Assembly: GCF_021223605.1 (NCBI RefSeq)
Contig: NZ_CP075175.1
Location: 3,737,501 to 3,801,500 of the forward strand
Length of the DNA: 64,000 bases
Direction of reading: 5' to 3'
Source: Paenibacillus sp. 481
Lineage (GTDB): Bacteria; Bacillota; Bacilli; Paenibacillales; Paenibacillaceae
Shown here: piece after piece, positions 35,226-43,729 of the stretch
How positions within the stretch are numbered: the first letter of the stretch is position 1
Layout of the letters: each line of letters starts with the position of its first letter
Notes under the pieces: generated by a model
Told to the model about the DNA's origin: nothing
The model's database searches: none
What the model saw: only the letters and a program-made list of their open reading frames with translations
Made by a program: the position numbers and the translations under genes

Positions 35226-35393
35226 ATGCGGTATGCGTTGTGTAGCAATAAGAGTGAAAATAACGGAAGCAGTAGCGATGACAGAAATAGTAACAGCAAC
35301 AGTAACCGTAAACGTAATAGTAGCAATAGCAATAGCAATAGCAGCAACCGAACTAGTGCCAGCAACAGCTCAATATTGAGTTTCCAACCCTAG
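35226..35393 (+). CDS. Possible Asn/Ser-rich micro-ORF, 55 residues
   Basis: An open frame from ATG to TAG that is almost only Asn, Ser and Arg in its second half, produced by AAT/AGC/AAC codon alternation. GCGGAGAA lies about 11 nt upstream, a weak ribosome site. It ends exactly at the hairpin before xhlA. It may instead be a noncoding slippage tract. Confidence 0.3.
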   Translation: MRYALCSNKSENNGSSSDDRNSNSNSNRKRNSSNSNSNSSNRTSASNSSILSFQP

Positions 35394-35420
35394 GACCTGT
35401 CCATTTTTGGACAGGTCCTA
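35391..35420 (+). terminator. 12-bp hairpin before the lysis genes
   Basis: TAGGACCTGTCC pairs with GGACAGGTCCTA around ATTTTT. The T run that follows is short (CATTTTG), so it may only partly stop transcription between tail and lysis genes. Confidence 0.6.
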
Positions 35421-35445
35421 CATTTTGCAATAAGGAGTGGTTTAG

Positions 35446-35712
35446 ATGTCAGAGAAAGCAGCAACGACGGAAATTTTAGAACGACTAGCGCGCATCGAGA
35501 CACGCCTTGAATCCATTTCAGCCATCAATCAAACCGCAGAAGCGGCGCGGGAAACTGCGCGCGAGGCGCTGCAATCAACCAAGAACGCGCACCAGCGGCT
35601 GGACCGGATTGAAGAGGGACATAAATGGCTGTGGCGCACTTTAAGTGGTGCGGTAATTGTGGCGGTCATTAGCATCATTTTTGAACTATTACGTCGAGGG
35701 GGTGGTGCCTAG
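35446..35712 (+). CDS. xhlA: XhlA-type haemolysin/lysis protein
   Basis: 88 residues with an N-terminal coiled coil (LERLARIETRLESISAI) and a C-terminal membrane helix (about 62-82). This is the plan of XhlA from PBSX, which works with a holin in host lysis. AAGGAGTGG precedes the ATG. No XhlB holin gene is visible beside it. Confidence 0.85.
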   Translation: MSEKAATTEILERLARIETRLESISAINQTAEAARETAREALQSTKNAHQRLDRIEEGHKWLWRTLSGAVIVAVISIIFELLRRGGGA

Positions 35713-35814
35713 ACGGTAATCGTGAAGGATTCAATGAGCGTTGCTAAATGGTTGGTTTTGTACAAGCACTTATCGATCTTCAAACATATTTAAATTTAGA
35801 GGAGGATTTTTAAT

Positions 35815-36411
35815 ATGACAAAATTAATCGCAATTGATGATGGACACGGTATGGAGACACCAGGAAAGCGTACCCCTATTTTTCCAGATGGGACAGTGTC
35901 GCCGGAAACAGGGAAGCCTTATATGCATGAAAATGAGTTTAATCGTGCTGTCGCGGCAAGGTTGAAAGTACATTTAGAACGTAGCGGATTTCGCACTCTG
36001 ATGGTAGCACCGGGAGATTCCGATGTGCCGCTCAGTACGCGTGTGCAAAAAGCAAACAGTGCAAATGCACACTTTTACATTTCCATTCATGCGAATGCAA
36101 ACACGAGCGTGTGGGGGAGCTGGGGCGGAATCGAAACGTACCACTACCCTGGGGCAGCGGACAGTGCGAAGGCGGCAACTTTGATTCAAAAACGACTGAT
36201 GCAAGGCACAAAACTTCGCAACCGTGGCGTAAAGTCGGCTAATTTCTACGTCCTACAACATACAAAAATGACCGCAGTCTTAGTAGAATGCGCATTTATG
36301 GATAACTTGACAGAGGCGAAACTGCTGTTGTCGACCCAATATCGCGAGGAATGCGCGAAAGAGATTGCGCAAGGAATTTGCGACTATTTTAATATTCGGT
36401 ATGTCCCGTAA
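35815..36411 (+). CDS. N-acetylmuramoyl-L-alanine amidase (Amidase_3)
   Basis: 198 residues, a single catalytic domain with no separate wall-binding module. Zinc-binding and catalytic residues are visible in IDDGHG (His), ENEFN (Glu), SIHANA (His) and VECAFMDN (Glu). It cleaves the amide bond between muramic acid and L-Ala to release the particles. AGGAGG precedes the ATG. It is the last gene of the tail/lysis block. Confidence 0.92.
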   Translation: MTKLIAIDDGHGMETPGKRTPIFPDGTVSPETGKPYMHENEFNRAVAARLKVHLERSGFRTLMVAPGDSDVPLSTRVQKANSANAHFYISIHANANTSVWGSWGGIETYHYPGAADSAKAATLIQKRLMQGTKLRNRGVKSANFYVLQHTKMTAVLVECAFMDNLTEAKLLLSTQYREECAKEIAQGICDYFNIRYVP

Positions 36412-36542
36412 ACAGAAGCCAGAGTCAAAATGAATTTAACCAATCACCAGACAACGGACAACATCGGACACTCAGTCTCAGCAACGTTCACACAATATAA
36501 CCAATCACCTTCACAATTCAACCAACACATTTCGATGCAAAA

Positions 36543-36671
36543 AAGGTCAGGGTACGCCCAGTAGTACAAGCTTCGTACTTGTTCAGCACTCCTTTCAGTA
36601 CTTACATAGTACTGGAAAAATGCGATCTAAGTACGACATGTCTACTCGTAAATGGCGTATGTCCTGACCTT
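36543..36671 (-). terminator. Large structured terminator region
   Basis: This entry covers most of the 296-bp gap between amidase and GH13 genes. 36543-36558 pairs with 36654-36671 (about 15 bp with a small bulge). Nested inside are AGTAC/GTACT (36563-36567 with 36575-36579) and CAGTACT/AGTACTG (36596-36602 with 36608-36614). On the minus strand the outer stem ends in TTTTTT, so it can terminate the maltodextrin operon. The remaining bases 36412-36538 show nothing. Confidence 0.6.
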
Positions 36672-36707
36672 CTTCATGTCCATATCCTGCTTGACTAACT
36701 ACCCAGA

Positions 36708-38534
36708 TTACAACTTACGAAGCACCTGATAACCGTACGGCGGCAGCTCTAGCTTAGCTTTCTGCCCTTCTACAACAATGAGCTGCTCGCCCGTACTTTC
36801 ATCCAGCCAGCGTCCTGCTGGTAGTGCAACGGTCAGCGTGCGTTTCGTCTTCTTCGGGTTCATCGTAACGACGAAATGCGAACCCTCATCTACACGCTCA
36901 TAAGCAAGGCGCGTGTCGCCTTCCTTGGCGTACAAGAAGCGGAACTCGCCTGTACGTAGCGCTGCATACTCACGACGCAAGCCGATAGCCCAGCGATAAA
37001 AAGCATGCAAGTCGCGATCCTGCTTCGACTCGTCCCACTCCATACACTTGCGGCAGCCAGGGTCATGCCCGCCGTCAAGCCCAATCTCATCGCCGTAATA
37101 AATGCACGGCGTACCCAAGAACGTCAGCTGGAACAACGCAGCCAGCTTCATTTTGCGCTTATCGCCACCGCAGAACGTCAACAGGCGCTCCGTGTCATGA
37201 CTGCCGAGCAAGTTGAACATCACTTCATTAGCTTGCTGTGGATAGCCGACCAATTGCTTCTGAATCGCCGTCGCAAACTGCTTGCCGTCCGATTTCTCCT
37301 TCGCAAGGAACTCATGCACCGCCCACGTGAACGGATAGTTCATGACCGCGTCGAACTGGTCGCCCATCAGCCACATCACTGACTCGTGGAAAATTTCACC
37401 CAAAATGTACGCGTCCGGATTCGCTGCCTTGACCGTCTTGCGGAACTCACGCCAGAACTGGTGATCCACTTCGTTAGCCACATCCAAGCGCCACCCGTCA
37501 ATGCCGACTTCCTTAATCCAGTACTCGGCCACATTGAGCAAATACTTCTGTACGTCAGGATGCTCCGTATTCAACTTCGGCATCGACGGCACAAACGCGA
37601 ACGTGTCATACGTTGGCACTTCATCTTTAACTTGCAACGGCCATTCCCGCACGTGGAACCAGTCCGCATAAGGGGAATCCGCTCCGCGTTCCAACACATC
37701 CACGAACGGTGGGAACGTACGCCCACAGTGATTGAACACCGCATCCAGCAGCACGCGAATACCGCGTTTATGGCATTCCGCCACTAGCTTCTTCAATGTT
37801 TCATTATCACCAAAATGAGCATCCACCTGCAAATAATCTTCAGTGTCATACTTGTGGTTCGTCTGCGCCGCAAATACCGGCGTAAAGTAAATCGCATTGA
37901 CGCCCAAATCCGTCAAATGCTCCAAATGATCCATCACGCCTTGCAGGTCGCCACCGAAATAGTTGTCCCATTTTGGCTCGCCGCCCCAAGGTTGAACCCC
38001 TTCAGGATCATTCGAAGGATCGCCATTCGCAAAGCGTTCCGGGAAAATTTGATAGAACACCGCGTCTTTTACCCAAGCTGGAGGTGTGAACACATCCGCA
38101 GGATTCAAGAACGGATATTCAAAAAATCCGTGACACGGGTTAGGCTTCTCTGTGCAGAAGCCCTGCTCATTCATCCACACCGTCTCTTGCACGGCTTTAC
38201 GTGAGCGTCCCGTTTTTCCAGCTTTCCCTGCATTCTGGCTGCTCCCAGTATCCGTTTTACTTCCAGTAATTTGGAAGCAGTACGCCAAACGACGGAACTT
38301 CGGCTGCACCTCAGCCTGCCAGTAGTCAAACATCTCATCCTGATAGCGAATCGTCATCTCCGCTGTCAGCATATTCGACTGTTCTTCCGTACCGACGTTG
38401 AACTTATCCCCGTAAATCACTTGTACACTTGCCGCGTCATCTTTTTTTGTCCGCAAGCGCAAGTGGATCGTCTCTCTATCATAAGCATAGGACCAATTGA
38501 GCTTTGGTCGATGGTACATCGCTTCTAACAGCAT
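36708..38534 (-). CDS. GH13 neopullulanase / cyclomaltodextrinase
   Basis: 608 residues. An N-terminal CBM34-like beta domain (about 1-125) is followed by the (beta/alpha)8 catalytic domain. Its four conserved regions are visible: DAVFNH, GWRLDVANEV (nucleophile Asp), GEIFHES (acid Glu) and LLGSHDTER (transition-state Asp). It acts inside the cell on imported maltodextrins, cyclodextrins or pullulan fragments; no signal peptide is present. AGAGGAGAG precedes the ATG. It follows the maltodextrin permease genes by 106 bp. A Gly/Ser/Lys-rich insertion (about 97-120) interrupts the N-terminal domain. Confidence 0.92.
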   Translation of the reverse strand: MLLEAMYHRPKLNWSYAYDRETIHLRLRTKKDDAASVQVIYGDKFNVGTEEQSNMLTAEMTIRYQDEMFDYWQAEVQPKFRRLAYCFQITGSKTDTGSSQNAGKAGKTGRSRKAVQETVWMNEQGFCTEKPNPCHGFFEYPFLNPADVFTPPAWVKDAVFYQIFPERFANGDPSNDPEGVQPWGGEPKWDNYFGGDLQGVMDHLEHLTDLGVNAIYFTPVFAAQTNHKYDTEDYLQVDAHFGDNETLKKLVAECHKRGIRVLLDAVFNHCGRTFPPFVDVLERGADSPYADWFHVREWPLQVKDEVPTYDTFAFVPSMPKLNTEHPDVQKYLLNVAEYWIKEVGIDGWRLDVANEVDHQFWREFRKTVKAANPDAYILGEIFHESVMWLMGDQFDAVMNYPFTWAVHEFLAKEKSDGKQFATAIQKQLVGYPQQANEVMFNLLGSHDTERLLTFCGGDKRKMKLAALFQLTFLGTPCIYYGDEIGLDGGHDPGCRKCMEWDESKQDRDLHAFYRWAIGLRREYAALRTGEFRFLYAKEGDTRLAYERVDEGSHFVVTMNPKKTKRTLTVALPAGRWLDESTGEQLIVVEGQKAKLELPPYGYQVLRKL

Positions 38535-38640
38535 TCCAATCTCTCCTCTCTATCCAAACCGCAACATGACTCATTTCCCAAGCTACCAACGTACATGTTT
38601 TTAGTAGAGCAGTAGGTTCTCTGTACATTTCTACATTTCA

Positions 38641-39480
38641 TTAGCCTTTTTCTGCACCCGCCGTCAAGCCTTCTACCAAATAGCGTTGCAAGAACATAAA
38701 CAGAAGCGTAATTGGAAGTGCTACGAGCACACAGCCAGCCGCAAACACGGTAAACTGGGTTGCAAACTGCGTATTAACCATGTTGAACAGGCCGACAGCA
38801 AGTGTGAACTGTTCCTTCGTACGCAATACCATTTGTGCAAAAATAAAGTCACTAAACGCCCCTGCAAACGATGTTACCGACAAGAATACGATCAGTGGGC
38901 GCGAGAGTGGTAAGAAGATACTGAAAAACACGCGCCAATGTCCAGCGCCGTCCAGACGAGCAGCTTCTTCCAAGCTCTTCGGAATACCGTCGAAATAACC
39001 TTTTACGATCAAATAGCCCATAATAGCTCCAGCCGTATACACGAACATAAGAGCTGCGTGCGTATTGAGTAGATTCATATTAAGCAGCAAAATGTAAACC
39101 GCTGACAAACTCATTAGGGATGGGAACATCCCGATTACGAATAGGGTAGACATTAACCCTTTGCGACCTTTAAAGCGGAAGCGTGAAATCGAGTACCCAG
39201 ACAAGAGTACGAACAGAGTGCCAAATACCATGGAAATAAGAGCGATTTTAAGCGTGTTCAGATACCATGTCGCAAACGGGAAGTCTTTAAACAACGACAC
39301 ATAATGCTTAATCGTCCACGATGACGGCAAAAAGGTTTCGCTATAGAGCGAAGTGCCTGGACGGAATGATGACAGGATAACCCACAGCGCCGGATAAATC
39401 GCGAAAATGGCGATGGCCAGCAAGATAAGATGGCTAATGGTGAGCCATGCAATTTTTTTAATCTTACGTCCTGTTATCAT
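38641..39480 (-). CDS. Maltodextrin ABC transporter permease (MalG-like)
   Basis: 279 residues with six membrane helices and the permease EAA loop (EAARLDGAGHWRVFF) that docks the ATPase. It ends AGAEKG, as in the MalG family. Its start overlaps the MalF-like stop (ATGA). The ATPase subunit is not encoded here, so a shared MsmX-type ATPase elsewhere is likely. Confidence 0.92.
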   Translation of the reverse strand: MITGRKIKKIAWLTISHLILLAIAIFAIYPALWVILSSFRPGTSLYSETFLPSSWTIKHYVSLFKDFPFATWYLNTLKIALISMVFGTLFVLLSGYSISRFRFKGRKGLMSTLFVIGMFPSLMSLSAVYILLLNMNLLNTHAALMFVYTAGAIMGYLIVKGYFDGIPKSLEEAARLDGAGHWRVFFSIFLPLSRPLIVFLSVTSFAGAFSDFIFAQMVLRTKEQFTLAVGLFNMVNTQFATQFTVFAAGCVLVALPITLLFMFLQRYLVEGLTAGAEKG

Positions 39481-40799
39481 CAGTGAGCATCCTCCTCTTT
39501 AAACATGCGCGTTCTTCTGAAGCTGTAAAGCGACAGTGTTGCCAAAATAATAAAGATAATAATACCGATTACCGAAGCGAAATTGTATTTACCATTCGTA
39601 AGGGACAAGTTGTACAACCATGTAATCAAGATGTCCGTATGGCCTGCAAATTGATATTCGCTGTTTGCCGGAGCTCCTTTTGTAAGCAAGTAAATGACGT
39701 TAAAGTTATTGAAGTTACCTGCAAATTGACCGATCAAAATCGGCGTGAGCGCGTACATAACACTTGGCATCGTAATGACGCGGAACTTCTGGAATGCAGA
39801 TGCTCCGTCCACTTCGGCTGCCTCATACATATCTTTTGAAATGGTAGACAAGATACCTGTAATCATAAGCATCGAGATTGGGAATCCGAGCCAGAAGTTA
39901 CAAATCAAAATCGTAATCTTGGCCCACATCGGATCAGCAAGCCATTGTGGTCCATCAATACCAAAGAAAGCTAAGTATTGGTTAATCGGCCCGAATTGCG
40001 AGTTGAACAAGTTTTTCATAATGAGCAACGATACAAAGCTCGGGATAGCAAATGGTAGCATATAAATCGTACGCCACATTTTACGGAATATAATTCCTTT
40101 TTGCTGAAGGATAAGTGCAATCATAAATCCACCAAAGAAACAAGACAATGTGGATAGAACCGCCCAGCTTACCGTCCAAGCAAATACGCCATAGAACGTT
40201 TGCGCCCAAGCGCTAAGTGTGAACAAATCGGCGAATGCTTCAAAACCAGTCCAGTTTACGAGATTGGCTGGAGGCGCATGCTTCGGCGATGAATAGTCCG
40301 TAAACGCGATTAATACTGAGAAAATCAGCGGCAGTATTGTAAAGAAGAACAAGAACAGCAGCTGCGGTGCGATAATAATAAATGGAAACTGTTTTTCGTT
40401 AATGAACTTCAAGGTATCGCCAAAACGATTAGGTGTTTTACCCTCATCGATCAGTTTAGCGGTTTGATACGCGTCACGAATGTTCATGATGTAAGACACC
40501 ACGAACAGAATGACTAGAAATATAGTGATTAGCCCGCCGATCAATAAGAGAATGGAATGATCGCCGCGGACGAGCTGTTGAATTTTACCGACTTTTTCAA
40601 AATGCTGAGCTTTTTCACCTAGGGTTACGACCCCCCATAGTGCGTGCCCGATGTTCGTTAACGTGTAGTAAAGGCCTAGTATATACAGGAGCATCATCAT
40701 AATGCCCTTTGTAAACTGGCGGTTGTACATTTGTCCGAGTCCCATCACAACAGCGGACAAGATAGGTGCAATAACGGTACGTTTCATGAAAGATTTCAC
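39480..40799 (-). CDS. Maltodextrin ABC transporter permease (MalF-like)
   Basis: 439 residues. It has an N-terminal extension with two extra membrane helices before the six-helix permease core, as usual for MalF of Gram-positives. The EAA loop YEAAEVDGASAFQKFRVITMP is near residue 325. GAGGTG precedes the ATG. Forms the membrane channel with the next gene product. Confidence 0.92.
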   Translation of the reverse strand: MKSFMKRTVIAPILSAVVMGLGQMYNRQFTKGIMMMLLYILGLYYTLTNIGHALWGVVTLGEKAQHFEKVGKIQQLVRGDHSILLLIGGLITIFLVILFVVSYIMNIRDAYQTAKLIDEGKTPNRFGDTLKFINEKQFPFIIIAPQLLFLFFFTILPLIFSVLIAFTDYSSPKHAPPANLVNWTGFEAFADLFTLSAWAQTFYGVFAWTVSWAVLSTLSCFFGGFMIALILQQKGIIFRKMWRTIYMLPFAIPSFVSLLIMKNLFNSQFGPINQYLAFFGIDGPQWLADPMWAKITILICNFWLGFPISMLMITGILSTISKDMYEAAEVDGASAFQKFRVITMPSVMYALTPILIGQFAGNFNNFNVIYLLTKGAPANSEYQFAGHTDILITWLYNLSLTNGKYNFASVIGIIIFIILATLSLYSFRRTRMFKEEDAH

Positions 40800-40859
40800 C
40801 TCAACTTACAATAGTAGGATGCGACCAACCGCTAGGGGCGGCTGATCGCACGATTGGCA

Positions 40860-42164
40860 TTATGATTTGCTTTGTTGTTCAATACCTGTCTTCATATCGT
40901 TCACAGCTTTATCCAACACTTCTTTCGGATCTTTGCCGTTCCAGATTAGCTCAAGTGTAGCTGTTGCAGGGCCCCAGACTTGACGCATCTCGATAATAGA
41001 AGGCATCGGCTGTGCCATTTTGAATTGCTCAACAAATGCTTTTGCACGCTCATCTTTAATGATTTCAGCGTTGTTCTCCATGCCATTGCGGGCAGGAATA
41101 ATACCTGTCATTTGCGCATTTTTCGTCAATGCTTCTTCCGTCGTCAAGAAGTTGATGAACAACTTCGCTGCGTTTGGATACTGAGTGAAAGAGCTTACAA
41201 AGTAAGATTTTACGCCTGCAAATGGAGCAGGATTTTTGCCGTTTGGCAATTTAGGCATTGGAACTGCGCCAACTTCAAAGCCGAGTTTCTCTTTTGTGAA
41301 GTTGCTCATTTGCCAAATACCGTCCAAGTTGATTGGCAATTTGCCGGATTGGAACAATTCTGTTTTAACGTCTCCAGAAGCGTCTGTCGCGTTAATTGGC
41401 AAGATTTCACGCAAAGATGCGTAGAATTTCATTGCTTCGACAGCCTCTGGTGTATTTAAACCGATATCCTTTGGATTCGTGTTGTTGTCGCCGAAAATGT
41501 ACCCGCCGTAGCCTCCGATAAAGGAGTATGCAAAGTACCAGTTGTTAACTTCCCACATAAAGCCAAATTTGTTTTTAGATACATCGTTGTAGCCTTTTGC
41601 AAATTTAATAATGCTGTCCCAAGATTGCAAATCTTCTGCTTTTACTAAGTTTTTGTTGTAGTAGAGAAGGTACGTTTCCATATTGCGCGGATAGCCGTAC
41701 ATCGTGCCGTCGAATGTCACTGCGTCTACCGCAGTAGGGATAAAGTTCTTTTTCGTATCTTCTTCATAGTAATCGTTAGGCAAAATTAAACCCGCCGCAA
41801 CCGCTTCACCAAGCTGGTCATGTGGCATCATCATAACGTCAGCGCCAAGTCCTGCTGGACCATCTTGCTTTACGCGTGCCATTTGATCAGCAGATCCAAG
41901 CTCTTGATATTCAACGGGAACGCCATATTTTTCTTCGAATGCTTTACCCATTTCTTCGAGGTAAGCTTGTTGCTCTTTGCCTTCCCATACGATAAGCTTC
42001 GCTCCTGGTTCAGGCTTCAATTCACTACCAGCATCTGTAGTTTGTGTAGCTGGTGTGTCGCCGCCTGTAGTTGGTGCAGGCTGGCTTTGGCTGCCTCCGC
42101 CGCCGCAAGCTGCGAGGGTAAAGACAAGGGTAAGCGATAGTAATAGACCCATCCATTTTTTCAT
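40860..42164 (-). CDS. Maltodextrin-binding lipoprotein (MalE-like)
   Basis: 434 residues. Lipoprotein signal LLLSLTLVFTLAACGGG (lipidated Cys near residue 20), then a Gly/Ser/Thr/Pro linker and a family 1 solute-binding fold. Sugar-binding-protein hallmarks include LIVWEGKEQQAYLEEMGKAFEEKYG and GIWQMSNF. It captures maltodextrin outside the membrane for the two permeases downstream. The longer frame starts at 42233, but the signal peptide begins at 42164, preceded by AAAGGGG. Confidence 0.92.
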   Translation of the reverse strand: MKKWMGLLLSLTLVFTLAACGGGGSQSQPAPTTGGDTPATQTTDAGSELKPEPGAKLIVWEGKEQQAYLEEMGKAFEEKYGVPVEYQELGSADQMARVKQDGPAGLGADVMMMPHDQLGEAVAAGLILPNDYYEEDTKKNFIPTAVDAVTFDGTMYGYPRNMETYLLYYNKNLVKAEDLQSWDSIIKFAKGYNDVSKNKFGFMWEVNNWYFAYSFIGGYGGYIFGDNNTNPKDIGLNTPEAVEAMKFYASLREILPINATDASGDVKTELFQSGKLPINLDGIWQMSNFTKEKLGFEVGAVPMPKLPNGKNPAPFAGVKSYFVSSFTQYPNAAKLFINFLTTEEALTKNAQMTGIIPARNGMENNAEIIKDERAKAFVEQFKMAQPMPSIIEMRQVWGPATATLELIWNGKDPKEVLDKAVNDMKTGIEQQSKS

Positions 42165-42218
42165 CGGACGTAAAACCCCTTTCTTGGTGCCTAAAATGTG
42201 TGATCGGTTTGCTTTGTG

Positions 42219-42228
42219 CAAACGTTTG
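42219..42228. promoter_or_regulatory. LacI/MalR-type operator 1
   Basis: CAAACGTTTG, a perfect 10-bp palindrome within a longer interrupted dyad (TTGTGC...GTACAA). It lies 55 bp upstream of the binding-protein start. The core matches the MalR operator type of Gram-positive bacteria. Confidence 0.65.
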
Positions 42229-42448
42229 TACAAAAAGATGATAGTTGTGAAAATGAAAACATCTTATTGAATAAGATACGCAATACAGCGCTTTCAAGTT
42301 GAATTAACCATATAGTTGTAGGTGTTGTAAAAGAGGGTATACGTCGAAAAATCGTGAATTTCAGGCTAATGTAGATATGAAAACAGTATTATGCTATCAT
42401 TTCTGCTCGTTCTCTTCCAAGAACTCTTGATTATGTAGCTTGACTCGT

Positions 42449-42462
42449 GTGAATGCGGTTAC
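42449..42462. promoter_or_regulatory. cre-like site
   Basis: TGAATGCGGTTACA differs from the CcpA consensus TGWAANCGNTNWCA at one position. Located about 285 bp upstream of the binding-protein gene, between the two MalR-type palindromes, consistent with catabolite control. Confidence 0.5.
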
Positions 42463-42512
42463 AGTAAGGGTTTTCAAAAATGTGGCTGTTTTATAAAATT
42501 TGTTTATCAGGA

Positions 42513-42522
42513 CAAACGTTTG
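42513..42522. promoter_or_regulatory. LacI/MalR-type operator 2
   Basis: Second exact CAAACGTTTG, followed by CGC, 294 bp from operator 1. Two operators at this spacing could allow DNA looping. The remainder of 42234-42656 shows no gene. Confidence 0.6.
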
Positions 42523-42656
42523 CGCAACTTTGGTTGATATTAGGTGATCTTATTTCCTTTGTTTAACTAATGTTACATTAGACTCCGATTATTGCTTACA
42601 ATTACATTTGCAGAAAGGGACGGTTGAGAGAGGGGATTAGTTCGTTTTCGGGTAGA

Positions 42657-42694
42657 AAAAAAGCCCGATCCACAACACGAAGGAAGGGTGGGCG
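42657..42694 (-). terminator. Terminator of the coiled-coil gene
   Basis: On the minus strand GCCC...CC pairs with GG...GGGC and is followed by seven T. The stem is short and imperfect. Confidence 0.5.
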
Positions 42695-42695
42695 G

Positions 42696-43322
42696 TTATT
42701 GTCGATTGTATTTCACTATAATGGACTCCATTTTGAAGACCCGTGTGTTCAGCACTGTAATTTCGTTGTCATGGCCTTCTATTTTATAACCGATATTTTG
42801 TAATAACGCTAACGTATCTTTTGGTTGTGTATCCTCGATTCGAATTACAGCTTTAAAAATGCAGGTTGTTGTATTTTCGAGGATAGTTTGTCCCGTCTTG
42901 AGAGATGCGACGTCAGACTTGAGTACCGTCACGTCTTCTTTAAGCTGACTGACGTCTGATTTGAGCACCGTCACGTCTTCTTTAAGCTGACTGACGTCTG
43001 ATTTGAGCACCGTCACGTCTTCTTTAAGCTGACTGACGTCTGATTTGAGCACCGTCACGTCTTCTTTAAGCTGACCGACGTCAGACTTAAGCACTGTCAC
43101 GTCCTCTTTAAGCTGACTGACGTCTGATTTGAGCACCGTCACGTCTTCTTTAAGCTGACCGACGTCAGACTTAAGCACTGTCACGTCTTCTTTAAGCTGA
43201 CTGACGTCAGACTTAAGCACCATCACGTCCTCTTTAAGTTCATGGACATCATGTCTAATCGAGCTGATGTCGCTTTTCATTTCTCTAATCTCTGACAATA
43301 TCAGATTAAGTACCGCTTCCAT
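42696..43322 (-). CDS. Heptad-repeat coiled-coil protein, 208 residues
   Basis: Residues 29-140 are eight copies of a 14-residue unit LKEDVTVLKSDVSQ (two heptads), predicted to form one continuous coiled coil of about 17 nm. The flanks are a 28-residue helical N-terminus and a 65-residue C-terminal part with ENEITVLN-like helices. No signal peptide or membrane segment. GAGGTG precedes the ATG. No known family is recognised; it might be a scaffold or a polymer-forming protein. Its neighbours are unrelated. Confidence 0.75.
   Translation of the reverse strand: MEAVLNLILSEIREMKSDISSIRHDVHELKEDVMVLKSDVSQLKEDVTVLKSDVGQLKEDVTVLKSDVSQLKEDVTVLKSDVGQLKEDVTVLKSDVSQLKEDVTVLKSDVSQLKEDVTVLKSDVSQLKEDVTVLKSDVASLKTGQTILENTTTCIFKAVIRIEDTQPKDTLALLQNIGYKIEGHDNEITVLNTRVFKMESIIVKYNRQ
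42903..43238 (-). repeat. Eight tandem 42-bp repeats within the coiled-coil gene
   Basis: Units are nearly identical at DNA level, including synonymous positions, and alternate between Ser and Gly at one codon (DVSQ/DVGQ). The end copies are the most divergent. This indicates recent tandem expansion. Confidence 0.9.
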
Positions 43323-43675
43323 TCGTATTCACCTCGTTTCGTATCAAGCATAACATATTCATATCGAATAATTAAACAAGTATTTTGTTTCGTATCGAAT
43401 ACATCAGAGGCACTACCCGTTAGGTGATTCTCTTTTATCAGTTCGTTAGAGGAGGTCGCCGTTTGTAATGAAGTATAGAACCCATTTTATCCATAAATTC
43501 AGAATTAGCTTTCTTTACAGCTAGCGTATTGGAGACAACATGATCCATGTCCATGTGCGATGTGAAATTCCTGCAAAAGTACAGGCTTTCCCCTATATTC
43601 AGATGAGCTCTGCAAAGCCTACACTTTTGCATCTATTGGCTCTGGCGCTCGATTTGCTATCTCGACAGCGACAGA
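43323..43675. other. Intergenic region without a supported gene
   Basis: About 350 bp. An AT-rich stretch (43330-43420) may hold the promoter of the coiled-coil gene. A 64-codon minus frame (43438-43632) has a poor ribosome site and no recognisable family, so it is not called. Confidence 0.5.
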
Positions 43676-43717
43676 ACGAAAACAAGCGAGAACACCGAAT
43701 AATCGATGTCTCGCTTG
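43676..43717 (-). terminator. Terminator of the NCS2 permease gene
   Basis: On the minus strand CAAGCGAGA pairs with TCTCGCTTG (9 bp) around a 17-nt loop, followed by TTTTCGTT. Confidence 0.7.
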
Positions 43718-43729
43718 TCACTCGTCTTT

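Noticed and set aside
20032..36671. Attachment sites or integrase for a mobile prophage
   Set aside because: No integrase gene and no convincing direct repeats were found at the borders; the tRNA-Pro at 11113 is too far away and intact.
37005..38204. Plus-strand frames opposite the GH13 gene
   Set aside because: Shadows of the codon pattern of the minus-strand gene, which carries all four GH13 motifs.
43438..43632. 64-codon minus-strand frame
   Set aside because: Weak ribosome site, no recognised family. Could be a gene remnant but cannot be supported.
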